A stretch of 49,515 nt of DNA from RUG626 sp051866775 (GTDB taxonomy: Bacteria > Bacillota > Clostridia > Oscillospirales > Oscillospiraceae): contig JBJDXR010000018.1 of assembly GCA_051866775.1 (NCBI GenBank), forward strand, positions 1 to 49,515. The letters run 5' to 3'. The notes below the pieces were generated by a model. That model had not been told where the DNA came from, searched no databases, and saw nothing but the letters and a program-made list of their open reading frames with translations. A program made the position numbers and the translations under genes. Position 1 is the stretch's first letter, and every line of letters starts with the position of its first letter. This document shows positions 32,947 through 41,680 of the stretch, in pieces.

Positions 32947-33702
32947 TTACGGATTAATCAGCCGGGTCTTCTTACCCAGCAAACGTTTTTCACTCTCACT
33001 GAAGACGGCGTCTGTAATGACACCGTCGTAATCACTCAGGGAATCGACACAGTAAAGTGCGAAGCTGTGGAATTTGGAAGCGTCTGTGATAAGATAACGT
33101 GTCCGGGCAATCCTATGGATCTCCTGTTTTAAAAAGACCTTCTCCTGTGTGGGAGTGTAGGTCATAAAATGTTCGTCAATAGAGGCGGCGCCGGTAAACG
33201 CAACTGTGGCGCGCAGGCCCTTCATCTGACGGACGGTCTCTCCGCCCAGCATGCTACCTGTGCGCTTCTGAAGGCGTCCGCCAAGCACCACGACCTCCAC
33301 CGGTGTGGGCAGAAGCCGTTGGGCAATTTTCAGGTCGTTTGTGATGACCGTAAGCTCCTCAATGTCAACCAGCTCTTCGGCCAGACAATAGGTGGTGGTG
33401 CCTGCGTCAAGATAAACGGTCATGCCGGGGGAGACAAATTGGGCGGCCCGCTTGGCAAGACGGCGCTTCACCTCGATGCTGGCTCCAAGCTTTTGCTCGT
33501 AGGCAGCCTCCACCACATTGCGCATATTGATGGTAGCGCCCCCGTGACAGCGCTGGAGCTTTCCCTCCCGCTGACACTGTTCAAGGTCGCGCCGGACCGT
33601 CATCTCACTGACATCCAAAAGGCGCGCCAGCTCCTCCGTTGTGGCGGTTTTCCTCTCCTGCAGCAGAGCCAAAAGCTTGCTGCGGCGTTCCACTGGAAGC
33701 AT
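32947..33702 (-). CDS. DeoR-family transcriptional regulator
   Basis: 251 residues from the ATG at 33700-33702; AAGGGGGC upstream supports this over an earlier TTG. N-terminal HTH (about 1-55, TTEELARLLDVSEMTVRRDLE) and a DeoR sensor domain with YLDAGTTTYCLAEEL near 90, VITNDL and VVVLGGRLQ. Such regulators usually repress their own operon and respond to a phosphorylated sugar. It is the first gene ahead of dtnK, pdxA2 and gntP, so a phosphorylated four-carbon acid or its product is the likely inducer. Confidence 0.94.
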   Translation of the reverse strand: MLPVERRSKLLALLQERKTATTEELARLLDVSEMTVRRDLEQCQREGKLQRCHGGATINMRNVVEAAYEQKLGASIEVKRRLAKRAAQFVSPGMTVYLDAGTTTYCLAEELVDIEELTVITNDLKIAQRLLPTPVEVVVLGGRLQKRTGSMLGGETVRQMKGLRATVAFTGAASIDEHFMTYTPTQEKVFLKQEIHRIARTRYLITDASKFHSFALYCVDSLSDYDGVITDAVFSESEKRLLGKKTRLINP

Positions 33703-33766
33703 ATTGGCGGCCCCCTTCAAACATTCGTACTTGTTATTTTATGATTGAATCTGTTTATTTTTGTTC

Positions 33767-33795
33767 ATTATATAAGAAGTGCCGAAACTTGTCAA
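33767..33795 (-). promoter_or_regulatory. consensus promoter of the deoR-dtnK-pdxA2-gntP operon
   Basis: Minus strand: perfect TTGACA (33790-33795), 17 nt, perfect TATAAT (33767-33772). The next 40 nt are A/T-rich with repeated AACA elements, a likely DeoR operator zone over the start site. Confidence 0.88.
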
Positions 33796-33875
33796 TATAG
33801 GAAACGGGAAATTTGTATATTTTGTGAACTTTTTGCAGGGTGAGATTCATACCGCTATGGAACCTCCGACGGACG

Positions 33876-33907
33876 AAAAACCGCCGGCGCATTTCTTGCG
33901 CCGACGG
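33876..33907 (-). terminator. terminator of the marR-ABC exporter operon
   Basis: Minus strand: stem CCGTCGGCGCA / TGCGCCGGCGG, loop AGAAA, then T5 (33876-33880). A second long imperfect stem lies at about 33914-33962, closer to the gene. Confidence 0.88.
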
Positions 33908-33979
33908 TGCCGTATCTGCAAAATCAGGGAGAGCCTTTAGCCCTCCTGACTTTTGCAGAAAGATATCGCTATTCGGTTC

Positions 33980-35908
33980 TCACTCAAGCTCGAAGGCGCC
34001 GGTGTAGAGCTGATAATATGTGCCCTTTTCGGCGATCAGCTGGTCGTGGGTGCCGCGCTCTATGATGTGACCGTGCTCCAGCACGATTATCGCGTTGGAA
34101 TTCATAACGGTGGACAGCCTGTGGGCTATGACAAAGACCGTCCGTCCCTCCATGAGGGAGTCCATCCCTTGTTGGACTATCCGCTCCGTGCGGGTATCAA
34201 TGGAGCTTGTGGCTTCGTCGAGTATCATGACCGGCGGGTCGGCAACTGCAGCGCGGGCGATGGATAGAAGCTGGCACTGGCCTTGGGAAAGGCCCGAGCC
34301 GTCGCCGCTGAGCTGCGTGTAATAGCCCTGGGGCAGACGGGATATAAAGTCGTGGGCGTTTGCGCGCTTCGCGGCCTCAATACATTCCTCGTCTGTTGCG
34401 TCCAGCTTTCCGTAGCGGATGTTGTCCATAACCGTACCCGTAAACAGGTTCACATCCTGCAGCACTATGCCGAGGGAGCGGCGAAGATCGCTCTTGCATA
34501 TGCGGTTTATATTTATCCCGTCGTAGGTTATCTTTCCGTCCTCAATGTCGTAAAAGCGGTTAATGAGGTTTGTGATAGTGGTTTTGCCGGCGCCGGTTGC
34601 GCCCACAAAGGCCAGCTTCTGTCCCGGCTTTGCATAGAGGCTGATGTCGTACAGTACCGGATGCCCCTCCTCGTAGGAGAAGTCCACTCCGTTAAACCGC
34701 ACGTCGCCCCTTACCGGGATGTACTGGACCGGCTGCCCGGGCTTTGCTTTTCTCCATGCCCACTGGCCGGAGTGGGAATCGGTCTCCTCAGGCGTGCCGT
34801 TTTCGTTGTAGGTGACGTTAACCAGCGTAACCTCACCGTGATCCTCCTCAGCCGGCTCATCCATAAGCTCGAATACGCGTTCAGCTCCCGCAAGGGCCAT
34901 TACAACAGAGTTTATCTGCTGGGATGCCTGATTTATAGGCATATTAAAATTGCGGGTGAGCTGCAAAAATGAGACGATGGAGCCAAGCGTGAGGTTTCCT
35001 ACGCCGCCTATGGCCATGGCGCCGCCGGCGATCGCGCAGACGACATAGAGAAGATGCCCCAGGTTTGCCATGATGGGCATAAGGATATTTGCGTAGATAT
35101 TTGCCTTGGTGGCGTTTTCGCACAGCTCCTCGTTGAGTGTATCAAACTGCTGGCGGGCCTTATCCTCATGGTTAAAGACCTTTATGACCTTCTGACCGTT
35201 TATCATCTCCTCGGCAAATCCATTTACACGGCCAAGAGACTGCTGCTGCTTTACGAAATAGCTGCCGCTTTTACCGCCGATCCTGCCGACAAAGGCGAAC
35301 TTGATTATCAGGAACACCACCACGATGAGGGTGAGCCAGATCGACATGACGCACATACTGATAAATACCACGATGATCGTCATACATGTATTCAGCAGCT
35401 GGGGAATGCTCTGGGAGATAAGCTGACGCAGTGTATCGGTGTCGTTTGTGTACTTGCTCATTATGTCGCCATGGGTATGGGTGTCAAAGTACTTTATGGG
35501 CAGCTCCTGCATATGGCCGAACATCTGATTTCTGATATCCCTCAGGGTACCCTGTGCCACGGATATCATCAGCCTGTTATAAAGGAAGGTTGAGATGATA
35601 CCTGCGGCATATATGGCAATCATGACCATAATAGCGGAGAAAAGACCTGAAAAATCCCTACTGCCGCTTGCCAGCATCGGGTCCACATAGTCGTCTATAA
35701 GCGTCCTGAGGAAAATTGAGCCTGCCGCGCTGGCACCCGCGGAGATAACTATACACACCATGACTGTTATAAGGCGCAGACGGTTGCCTTTCCACAAAAG
35801 CGCGAGGAGCCTTTTAAGGGTTCCCTTGGCGTTTTTTGCCTTTCTGCCGCCGCGGCCTCCGGGACCGCCGGGACCTCCGGGGCCGGGTCTGCTGTTAGAG
35901 ACTGCCAT
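33980..35908 (-). CDS. ABC exporter half-transporter, catalytically complete subunit
   Basis: 642 residues. A Gly/Pro-rich N-terminal tail (about 8-22), six helices (about 40-330), a linker, then the nucleotide-binding domain: Walker A GATGAGKTT near 425, signature LSQGQ, Walker B MILDEATSSID with the catalytic Glu, and H-loop IAHRLS. It overlaps the upstream exporter gene by 14 nt and forms a heterodimer with it, in the style of BmrCD/LmrCD multidrug exporters. MarR control fits drug, bile-salt or toxic-metabolite export. The actual substrate is not deducible. Confidence 0.95.
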   Translation of the reverse strand: MAVSNSRPGPGGPGGPGGRGGRKAKNAKGTLKRLLALLWKGNRLRLITVMVCIVISAGASAAGSIFLRTLIDDYVDPMLASGSRDFSGLFSAIMVMIAIYAAGIISTFLYNRLMISVAQGTLRDIRNQMFGHMQELPIKYFDTHTHGDIMSKYTNDTDTLRQLISQSIPQLLNTCMTIIVVFISMCVMSIWLTLIVVVFLIIKFAFVGRIGGKSGSYFVKQQQSLGRVNGFAEEMINGQKVIKVFNHEDKARQQFDTLNEELCENATKANIYANILMPIMANLGHLLYVVCAIAGGAMAIGGVGNLTLGSIVSFLQLTRNFNMPINQASQQINSVVMALAGAERVFELMDEPAEEDHGEVTLVNVTYNENGTPEETDSHSGQWAWRKAKPGQPVQYIPVRGDVRFNGVDFSYEEGHPVLYDISLYAKPGQKLAFVGATGAGKTTITNLINRFYDIEDGKITYDGININRICKSDLRRSLGIVLQDVNLFTGTVMDNIRYGKLDATDEECIEAAKRANAHDFISRLPQGYYTQLSGDGSGLSQGQCQLLSIARAAVADPPVMILDEATSSIDTRTERIVQQGMDSLMEGRTVFVIAHRLSTVMNSNAIIVLEHGHIIERGTHDQLIAEKGTYYQLYTGAFELE

Positions 35909-37643
35909 CTTCTTCGCCTCCCTTTATCTGTGATGTATAGACCTCCCTGTAGATAGCGTTTGAGACCATTAGCTCGTCGTGGGTGCCTATGCCGTTAATG
36001 CGGCCACCGTCCATGACTATTATCTTGTCGGCGTCCTGAACGGAGGAGATGCGCTGGGCGATGATTATTTTCGTCGTCTCCGGAATGTAATCCCGGAAGC
36101 CGGCGCGTATGAGCGCATCCGTACGTGTGTCCACCGCGCTGGTGGAATCGTCAAGTATAAGTATCTTCGGCTTCTTAAGAAGAGCCCGGGCTATACAAAG
36201 ACGCTGCTTCTGTCCGCCGGAAACGTTGCGCCCGCCCTGTTCAATGTGGGTGTCATAGCCGTCCGGCATCTCCCGAATAAAGCCGTCGGCCTGAGCGAGT
36301 CTGCAGGCTTCAACGAGCTCCTCGTCCGTAGCGTTTTCATTACCCCAGCGCAGGTTTTCCTTTATCGTGCCGGAGAACAGCTCGTTTTTCTGCAGCACCA
36401 TAGCCACGCAGTCACGCAGCGTCTTTACGTCGTAATCCTTAACATCCACGCCGCCCACATAGACGGTGCCGGAGGTGGCGTCGTAAAGCCGCGGTATCAG
36501 CTGCACCAAAGTGGATTTTGACGAGCCAGTACCGCCGATGATCCCGACGACCTCACCGGATTTTATTTCAAAGTCGGCGTCGTACATACATAGCTTATTT
36601 TTGTCGCCCTTATAGCTGAAGTCCACGTGCTCAAAGCGAATGCTGCCGTCCTTTACCTGCATTACCGGATTATCTGTATCCTCAATGGTGGGCTCTTCGG
36701 TGAGCACCTCGCCGATACGCTCCGCATCGGCTCTGGCCATCGTTATCATAACGTAGACCATCGAGAGCATCATCAGGGACATGAGCACCTGCATGGCGTA
36801 GGTAAAGAGGCTGGTGAGGCCGCCCGTGGTAAGCTCCGTGCCGCCTGAGTTTACGATGATCCTCGCGCCTATCCAGGAGATAAGTATCATGCAGGTATAA
36901 ATAACTGTCTGCATGGAGGGCTGGTTAAAGGACAGGATCTTCTCAGCTTTTGTGAAGTCCTTGTATATGCTCTCCGACACGCCGTTGAACTTCTCCTTCT
37001 CGTGCTCCTCACGGACAAAGGACTTGACGACGCGTATCCCGTGCAGGTTTTCCTGAACCACGTTATTGAGCCTGTCGTAAGTGTTGAAGACCCGCTCAAA
37101 TATGACGTGTGCCTTGCTGGCGATGAAGAGCAGTATAGCGGCCAGCACCGGTATCGCGCAGATAAATATGAGCGACAGCTTGGCGCTTATGGTGAAGGTA
37201 AAAAACAGCGATATTATTATATTCAGCGGAGCGCGGCTGGCGATTCTGGTCAGCATCATGAACGCCTGCTGGATGTTGGTGATATCTGTGGTAAGGCGTG
37301 TGACAAGTCCGCCGGTACTGAATTTATCGATGTTTGTGAATGAAAATTCCTGTATCTTGTGGTAGACGTCGTGGCGCAGATTCTTTCCGAAACCCGCAGC
37401 GGCTATGGCGTTATACCTGCCTGACATTGCCCCGCAGAACATCCCAAGCGCGGCCAGCAAAAGCATCAGTATGCCTGAGATGACCGTATATTTCAGATCA
37501 CCCTTTTCGATGCCGTTATCAATGAGCTTTGCCATAACAAGCGGTATCAGGGCGTCGAAAACCACCTCGCCCGCCACAAAAACAGGCGTAAGGATCGTGG
37601 CGGTCTTGTACTCCCTGATGCAGCCCGCTAAACGCTTCAGCAT
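35895..37643 (-). CDS. ABC exporter half-transporter, degenerate-site subunit
   Basis: 582 residues with six helices then a nucleotide-binding domain. Walker A reads GGTGSSKST (usual GGTGSGKST), the signature is VSGGQ, Walker B ends LDDST (Asp in place of the catalytic Glu) and the H-loop is AQRIS (Gln in place of His). This asymmetry is typical of heterodimeric type IV exporters, in which one site binds but barely hydrolyses ATP. The start ATG overlaps the marR stop (ATGCTGA), giving coupled translation. Confidence 0.95.
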   Translation of the reverse strand: MLKRLAGCIREYKTATILTPVFVAGEVVFDALIPLVMAKLIDNGIEKGDLKYTVISGILMLLLAALGMFCGAMSGRYNAIAAAGFGKNLRHDVYHKIQEFSFTNIDKFSTGGLVTRLTTDITNIQQAFMMLTRIASRAPLNIIISLFFTFTISAKLSLIFICAIPVLAAILLFIASKAHVIFERVFNTYDRLNNVVQENLHGIRVVKSFVREEHEKEKFNGVSESIYKDFTKAEKILSFNQPSMQTVIYTCMILISWIGARIIVNSGGTELTTGGLTSLFTYAMQVLMSLMMLSMVYVMITMARADAERIGEVLTEEPTIEDTDNPVMQVKDGSIRFEHVDFSYKGDKNKLCMYDADFEIKSGEVVGIIGGTGSSKSTLVQLIPRLYDATSGTVYVGGVDVKDYDVKTLRDCVAMVLQKNELFSGTIKENLRWGNENATDEELVEACRLAQADGFIREMPDGYDTHIEQGGRNVSGGQKQRLCIARALLKKPKILILDDSTSAVDTRTDALIRAGFRDYIPETTKIIIAQRISSVQDADKIIVMDGGRINGIGTHDELMVSNAIYREVYTSQIKGGEEDGSL

Positions 37644-38116
37644 TTATCATCCTCTCCTTCCTGAGAAACCTCCCGGCGCAGCGCCCGGGCGTTGCACACT
37701 AATTTATCCAGCAGCCTGTGAAGCTCTTTAAGCTCCTCCTCGGTGAAATTTTTCGTGATCTGCGCCTCCGCCGAGTCCAGCCCCGTCTTTGTAAGCTCTG
37801 AGGCCTCTAGTCCCGCCGGAGTTATGGCTATGCGCTTTAAGCGCCTGTCAAATTTATCCGGCTTAAATTCAACAAAGCCCTTTTCCTCGAGCCGCCTTAA
37901 AAGTCCTGTGGCCGTGGGATGCTTTATGTTGAACCTGACCTCAATATCATGCTGGCATGGGAGCGATTCGCGGCTGCGGCTGAGATAGCCCAGCAAAAAG
38001 GACTGTGCCCCGGTGATACCAAGCTCCGCAGTGACGCTGTCAGCGCTGCGCCTGAAGGAATTTGCAATAATCTTTATCTTAGGCCCTACTTTATCGGAGA
38101 CATTGTCAATATCCAT
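37637..38116 (-). CDS. MarR-family transcriptional regulator
   Basis: 159 residues from the ATG at 38114-38116, with AGGAGG upstream; the frame is open further but that stretch is the promoter. Winged HTH with IKHPTATGLLRRLEEKGFVEF near 65-85 and DRRLKRIAITPAG in the wing. First gene of the exporter operon and probably its repressor, released by an exported compound. A palindrome overlaps the promoter -10. Confidence 0.93.
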   Translation of the reverse strand: MDIDNVSDKVGPKIKIIANSFRRSADSVTAELGITGAQSFLLGYLSRSRESLPCQHDIEVRFNIKHPTATGLLRRLEEKGFVEFKPDKFDRRLKRIAITPAGLEASELTKTGLDSAEAQITKNFTEEELKELHRLLDKLVCNARALRREVSQEGEDDKC

Positions 38117-38154
38117 GCTATTTAACCTCCTTCCCGGAAAGATCAATCGATGAA

Positions 38155-38191
38155 GGTAGCTTGCTACGCAAATAGGTAGCATACGACGTAT
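38155..38191. promoter_or_regulatory. candidate MarR operators
   Basis: ATACGACGTAT (38181-38191) is a perfect 5+1+5 palindrome touching the -10. GTAGCTTGCTAC (38156-38167) is a second palindrome, and GGTAGC repeats at 38155 and 38175, exactly 20 bp apart. Confidence 0.5.
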
Positions 38192-38218
38192 TATAGACTC
38201 TTTACGGGCCGCAGTCAA
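38190..38218 (-). promoter_or_regulatory. promoter of the marR-ABC exporter operon
   Basis: Minus strand: TTGACT (38213-38218), 17 nt, perfect TATAAT (38190-38195). The leader is about 67 nt. Confidence 0.85.
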
Positions 38219-38367
38219 GGGAGAAGACTAAAATGTGGAAAGATCAACATAAAGTTATGACCTGTGTTAAAATTCGTGTTTAGGGTAATCCGGTGAGCGT
38301 AAGGTATGGTAAAAACCGTAAGGTTGTGATAAAATTCGTTGTGAAATAAGTTTTATCGGAGCATATC

Positions 38368-38778
38368 ATGGACTATTTTTCAGTGTCACTTTCGGACAGA
38401 GAGCTTCAAAGCATATCCAGCCTGGGCCTTGCCCATATAGGCGATGCGGTGTTTGAGCTTATGACAAGAACTTACCTTGCCGCGGTTGGAAAGGAGACCA
38501 ACAGGAGCCTTCACAGGGCAACGGTGGCAATGGTCTCAGCCGGAGCACAGGCCAAGGCGGCGGAGAGGATCATGCCGCTTTTAACTGATGAGGAGCGGGA
38601 GGTCTTTCGCCGGGGCAGAAATGCCAAGGTCCACGCCGTGCCCAAGGCCGCCACCCATGAGCAGTACCATACTGCCACGGCGCTGGAGGCTCTCTTCGGA
38701 TATCTGTATTTAAAGGGGCGGATACAGCGCCTGAACGAGCTGTATTCCGCGATAGTGGAGGATAGCGATGTCTCTTGA
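38368..38778 (+). CDS. mrnC: Mini-ribonuclease III
   Basis: 136 residues: a lone RNase III domain without a double-stranded-RNA-binding domain, as in MrnC. The metal-binding residues are in HIGDAVFELMTR near 22-33 and EALFGYLYLKG near 112-122. It matures 23S rRNA ends in Bacillus. Its end overlaps the rqcH start by 11 nt. The 150 nt upstream holds a direct repeat of AAAATTCGT (near 38269 and 38333) but no clear promoter. Confidence 0.95.
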   Translation: MDYFSVSLSDRELQSISSLGLAHIGDAVFELMTRTYLAAVGKETNRSLHRATVAMVSAGAQAKAAERIMPLLTDEEREVFRRGRNAKVHAVPKAATHEQYHTATALEALFGYLYLKGRIQRLNELYSAIVEDSDVS

Positions 38779-40528
38779 TTCCATATTTTTAAAAGGCCTT
38801 ACGGCGGAGCTTGACCGGGCGATTACGGGGGCGAAGATTGAGAAGGTGCTCATGCCCGCCCGCGGCTCACTGGTTTTTGGCCTTAAGGCGGAGAGACGCA
38901 TAAGCCTGTTTGTGGGCGGAAGCTCAGGTTCTGCGAGGATACACCTGACAAATCAGGAGTACGAAAAGCCCGTTGAGCCTCCCATGTTTTGTATGCTGCT
39001 GCGCAAGCACCTTGTGGGTGCGCGGGTTTTATCCGTCAGGCAGCCGGAGCTGGACCGGGTCCTGGAACTGCGCCTGCAGGCGCCGGGCATGTTCGGCGAG
39101 GGGGAGGAGCGAACGCTGATAGTTGAGCTTCTGGGGAGGACGGCAAATGTCATCCTCACCGACGGCGAAGGCGTCATAACCGACTGCTTATACCGACAGG
39201 GCAGCATTGGAGAGAAGCGCATGGTGCTGCCGGGGATGCTTTACAGGCTGCCCCCAAGGCAGGAGAAGACGGAGCTTTCAGGCCTTACTGAGGAGGGTAT
39301 CCGCAGCGCGCTGGTTTCGGCAGGCGAGGGGAATGGACTCGACAGATTCCTTGTGGGCGCGGTTATGGGCTTATCGCCGCTTGTGGCCAGAGAGCTTTGC
39401 TGGCGTGCCTATTCCGAGGCGTCACCGAGAGTTTTTGATGTTTTAGCAAAGGATGGCGGCCGGGCTATAACCGGTCAGCTTATGGAGCTTAAAGAGTTAA
39501 CAGATAAAATGGAGCTGCGCCCATATATGGTGCTGACCCCGGAGAAGCTGCCCTTTGAGTATTCATACCTGCCTATTTTCCAGTATGGCCCGGAATATGA
39601 GCTTAAGCAGGCGGCAAGCTTTTCAGAGCTTCTGGAGACCTTCAGCGGGAGAAGGGACGAGGAGGAACGCAGGCGTCAGCGCTCCCGGGAGCTTACAAAG
39701 ACGGTGAGAAACACCCGTGAGCGCGTGGCACGAAGGCTCAGTAATCAGCGGGAGGAGCTTAAAAGGACGGAGAACCGTGAGTACCTGCGGCAGTGCGGCG
39801 ATATCATAACCTCAAACCTTCACACCATGAATAAGGGGATGTACCTTCTGCGGGCGTACGACTATTATTCGGAGGACGGCGGCGAGCGGGAGATACGGCT
39901 CGATCCATTAAAAACTCCCCAGCAGAACGCGGCGAAATACTATAAGGACTATAACCGGGCGAAAAGCGCAGAAACGCATCTGACAGAGCAGATTTGCGCC
40001 GGCGAGGAGGAGCTTTCATATCTTGACAGCGTGCTTGACGAGCTGTCAAGGGCAGAAAACGAACGGGAGCTTAACGAGATACGTGCGGAGCTGCTTTACG
40101 GCGGATACCTGCGCGAGACCAAGGGCGGAAAGAAGGAGAAACGCCAGATATCCGGTCCTATGCGCTTTAAATCTGACAGCGGATTCTACATCCATGTGGG
40201 CAGAAACAATACCCAGAATGATGCGCTGACACTTAAAAATTCCGCAAAGACGGATTTGTGGCTCCACGCGCAGAAAATACACGGGAGCCATGTGGTTGTC
40301 TCCTGTAACGGTGAAAGCCCGGACGAAAGGACTGTTATGCAGGCGGCATCCCTCGCGGCGTATTTTTCTCAGGGACGGGACTCGGGAAAGGTGCCTGTGG
40401 ATTACACGCTTGTAAAGTTTGTTAAAAAGCCGAACGGCGCAAGACCGGGCATGGTGATATACACTGATTACAGGACGGTGCTTGCTGAGCCTGACGAGCA
40501 GCTATCCCAGCGGCTCAGGGTAAAATAA
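38768..40528 (+). CDS. rqcH: NFACT-family ribosome quality control protein RqcH (FbpA-like)
   Basis: 586 residues. NFACT-N domain (about 1-230), a coiled coil (about 285-425, with ERRRQRSRELTKTVRNTRE) and the C-terminal NFACT-R domain with GFYIHVGRNNTQNDALT near 470 and DLWLHAQKIHGSHVV near 495. RqcH binds obstructed 50S subunits and adds C-terminal alanine tails to stalled chains; older annotations call it fibronectin-binding protein. Start GGAGG lies inside mrnC. Confidence 0.95.
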   Translation: MSLDSIFLKGLTAELDRAITGAKIEKVLMPARGSLVFGLKAERRISLFVGGSSGSARIHLTNQEYEKPVEPPMFCMLLRKHLVGARVLSVRQPELDRVLELRLQAPGMFGEGEERTLIVELLGRTANVILTDGEGVITDCLYRQGSIGEKRMVLPGMLYRLPPRQEKTELSGLTEEGIRSALVSAGEGNGLDRFLVGAVMGLSPLVARELCWRAYSEASPRVFDVLAKDGGRAITGQLMELKELTDKMELRPYMVLTPEKLPFEYSYLPIFQYGPEYELKQAASFSELLETFSGRRDEEERRRQRSRELTKTVRNTRERVARRLSNQREELKRTENREYLRQCGDIITSNLHTMNKGMYLLRAYDYYSEDGGEREIRLDPLKTPQQNAAKYYKDYNRAKSAETHLTEQICAGEEELSYLDSVLDELSRAENERELNEIRAELLYGGYLRETKGGKKEKRQISGPMRFKSDSGFYIHVGRNNTQNDALTLKNSAKTDLWLHAQKIHGSHVVVSCNGESPDERTVMQAASLAAYFSQGRDSGKVPVDYTLVKFVKKPNGARPGMVIYTDYRTVLAEPDEQLSQRLRVK

Positions 40529-40583
40529 AGCAGTAGCGTACGGCGCAGAAAGCGTAATATAAAAACACATTTGCCAAAAATAA

Positions 40584-40657
40584 TTTGATAATTATAAAAA
40601 TAAATATTGACAATTTAAGTATAAAACTGTATTATACAAACACAGTTTGATAATTAT
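40584..40657. promoter_or_regulatory. two TTTGATAATTAT operators flanking the arsR promoter
   Basis: Identical 12-mers at 40584-40595 and 40646-40657, 62 bp apart, one just upstream of the -35 and one just downstream of the -10. The downstream copy extends to an imperfect palindrome with core GATAATTATC. This is the size and type of site bound by ArsR/SmtB repressors. Confidence 0.6.
40607..40635 (+). promoter_or_regulatory. consensus promoter of the small-protein/arsR operon
   Basis: Perfect TTGACA (40607-40612), 17 nt, TATTAT (40630-40635). It sits between two copies of the candidate operator. Confidence 0.85.
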
Positions 40658-40687
40658 CGAAATAATTTTTGTGAAAGAGGTGTTTTT

Positions 40688-41056
40688 ATGCCTGAAAAAA
40701 TAAAAGGTTTGTGGTTTGAGTATCTTGATGGAAAAGCTGCGGAAGCAAAAAGCGAGGCGGAGCGGCTCGCCGCAGAGGACCGGCGTGATGAGGCCGGGCA
40801 TATGAAGGTAAGGGAAAACATCTATAGGGTGTTTAAAACCGTGTTTTCCGCCCTTGAGGCAGCGCTTACTGGGGATGGGCTTAGAGAGGGATATCTAAAT
40901 AAAATCGGCGAAATCTCTCAGAACTGGCAAGACTCCCTTGACAAGGGCAGGGAGCATAACGATGCTGAGCGGGTACTTATCGAGGGCGTTAAGCTGAATG
41001 TATATCAGCAAGTAAAGGAAAAATTTGTTGAGATTTGGGGTGCTGAGTATGACTGA
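40688..41056 (+). CDS. small helical protein of unknown function, cotranscribed with arsR
   Basis: 122 residues, largely charged and alpha-helical, no signal peptide or membrane segment, no cysteine. It begins MPEKIKGLWFEYLDGKAAEAKSE, and AAAGAGG precedes the ATG. I do not recognise a family. Its last codons overlap the ArsR start (ATGACTGA), and the two share one promoter with flanking operators, so it is probably the functional target or a co-regulator of the ArsR protein. Confidence 0.8.
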   Translation: MPEKIKGLWFEYLDGKAAEAKSEAERLAAEDRRDEAGHMKVRENIYRVFKTVFSALEAALTGDGLREGYLNKIGEISQNWQDSLDKGREHNDAERVLIEGVKLNVYQQVKEKFVEIWGAEYD

Positions 41057-41621
41057 GGCGGAAACTATACAGCTTTTTAAATGTCTCTCGGACAGGTCGA
41101 GGATGCGGATTGTAAAGGCGCTGCTTATAGAGGATATGTACTCAGAACGGCTTGCAGAGAGGCTGGGGCTGTCCCCGGCGACGGTGTCGTTTCACATGAA
41201 AAAGCTTGAGGAGGCGGGGCTTGTAGCCTCCCATAAGGAGCAATACTATACGGTGTACTCGCTGATGCCTGAGGTGCTTGACAGCAGCCTGCGGGAGCTT
41301 CTCGGTGAGGAGGCGGAGGACATTGCGGAGCAGCAGGAAAGGGAGGAGAAGTACCGAAAAAAGGTAATAGACTCCTTCTTTGAATACGGAAAGCTAAAGT
41401 CCATACCCACCCAGAGAAAGAAGGAGCGGATAGTCCTTGAGGTCATCGCCGAGTCCTTCCAGTTTGAAAGGCTTTACACCGAACGGGAGGTCAATATAAT
41501 AATCGCGGATTTTCATGACGACTTCTGTACCATCCGCCGGGACATGATAGCTGAGAAGCTCCTGGCAAGGGACAAGAGCGGCTACTGGCGCGTAAAGGCC
41601 AAAAATGAGAAAGCAGAATAA
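41049..41621 (+). CDS. ArsR-family regulator with C-terminal DUF2087
   Basis: 190 residues from the ATG at 41049, which overlaps the preceding stop; GGGGTG is 6 nt upstream. TTG codons 21 and 24 nt earlier are possible alternatives. N-terminal ArsR winged helix (about 1-85, LSDRSRMRIVKALL, LGLSPATVSFHMKKLEEAGLV). No metal-binding cysteine pair is seen, so it is not a classical arsenic or zinc sensor. The C-terminal DUF2087 part (about 115-185) has YTEREVNIIIADFHDDFCTIRR. Likely autoregulatory through the two flanking sites. Confidence 0.92.
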   Translation: MTEAETIQLFKCLSDRSRMRIVKALLIEDMYSERLAERLGLSPATVSFHMKKLEEAGLVASHKEQYYTVYSLMPEVLDSSLRELLGEEAEDIAEQQEREEKYRKKVIDSFFEYGKLKSIPTQRKKERIVLEVIAESFQFERLYTEREVNIIIADFHDDFCTIRRDMIAEKLLARDKSGYWRVKAKNEKAE

Positions 41622-41623
41622 AA

Positions 41624-41668
41624 TGAGCCGATACGGCGTTTTTTACGCCGTATCGGCTCAATATTTTT
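41624..41668. terminator. bidirectional terminator between arsR and nth
   Basis: A 16-bp perfect stem (41624-41639 with 41645-41660) and a T5 loop, followed by ATATTTTT on the plus strand; T-rich on the minus strand also. Confidence 0.92.
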
Positions 41669-41680
41669 ACAGGGGTTTAA

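Noticed and set aside
38219..38367. Promoter for mrnC-rqcH
   Set aside because: TTGTGA-17-TAAGTT and similar pairs are too weak to call; only a short direct repeat is evident.
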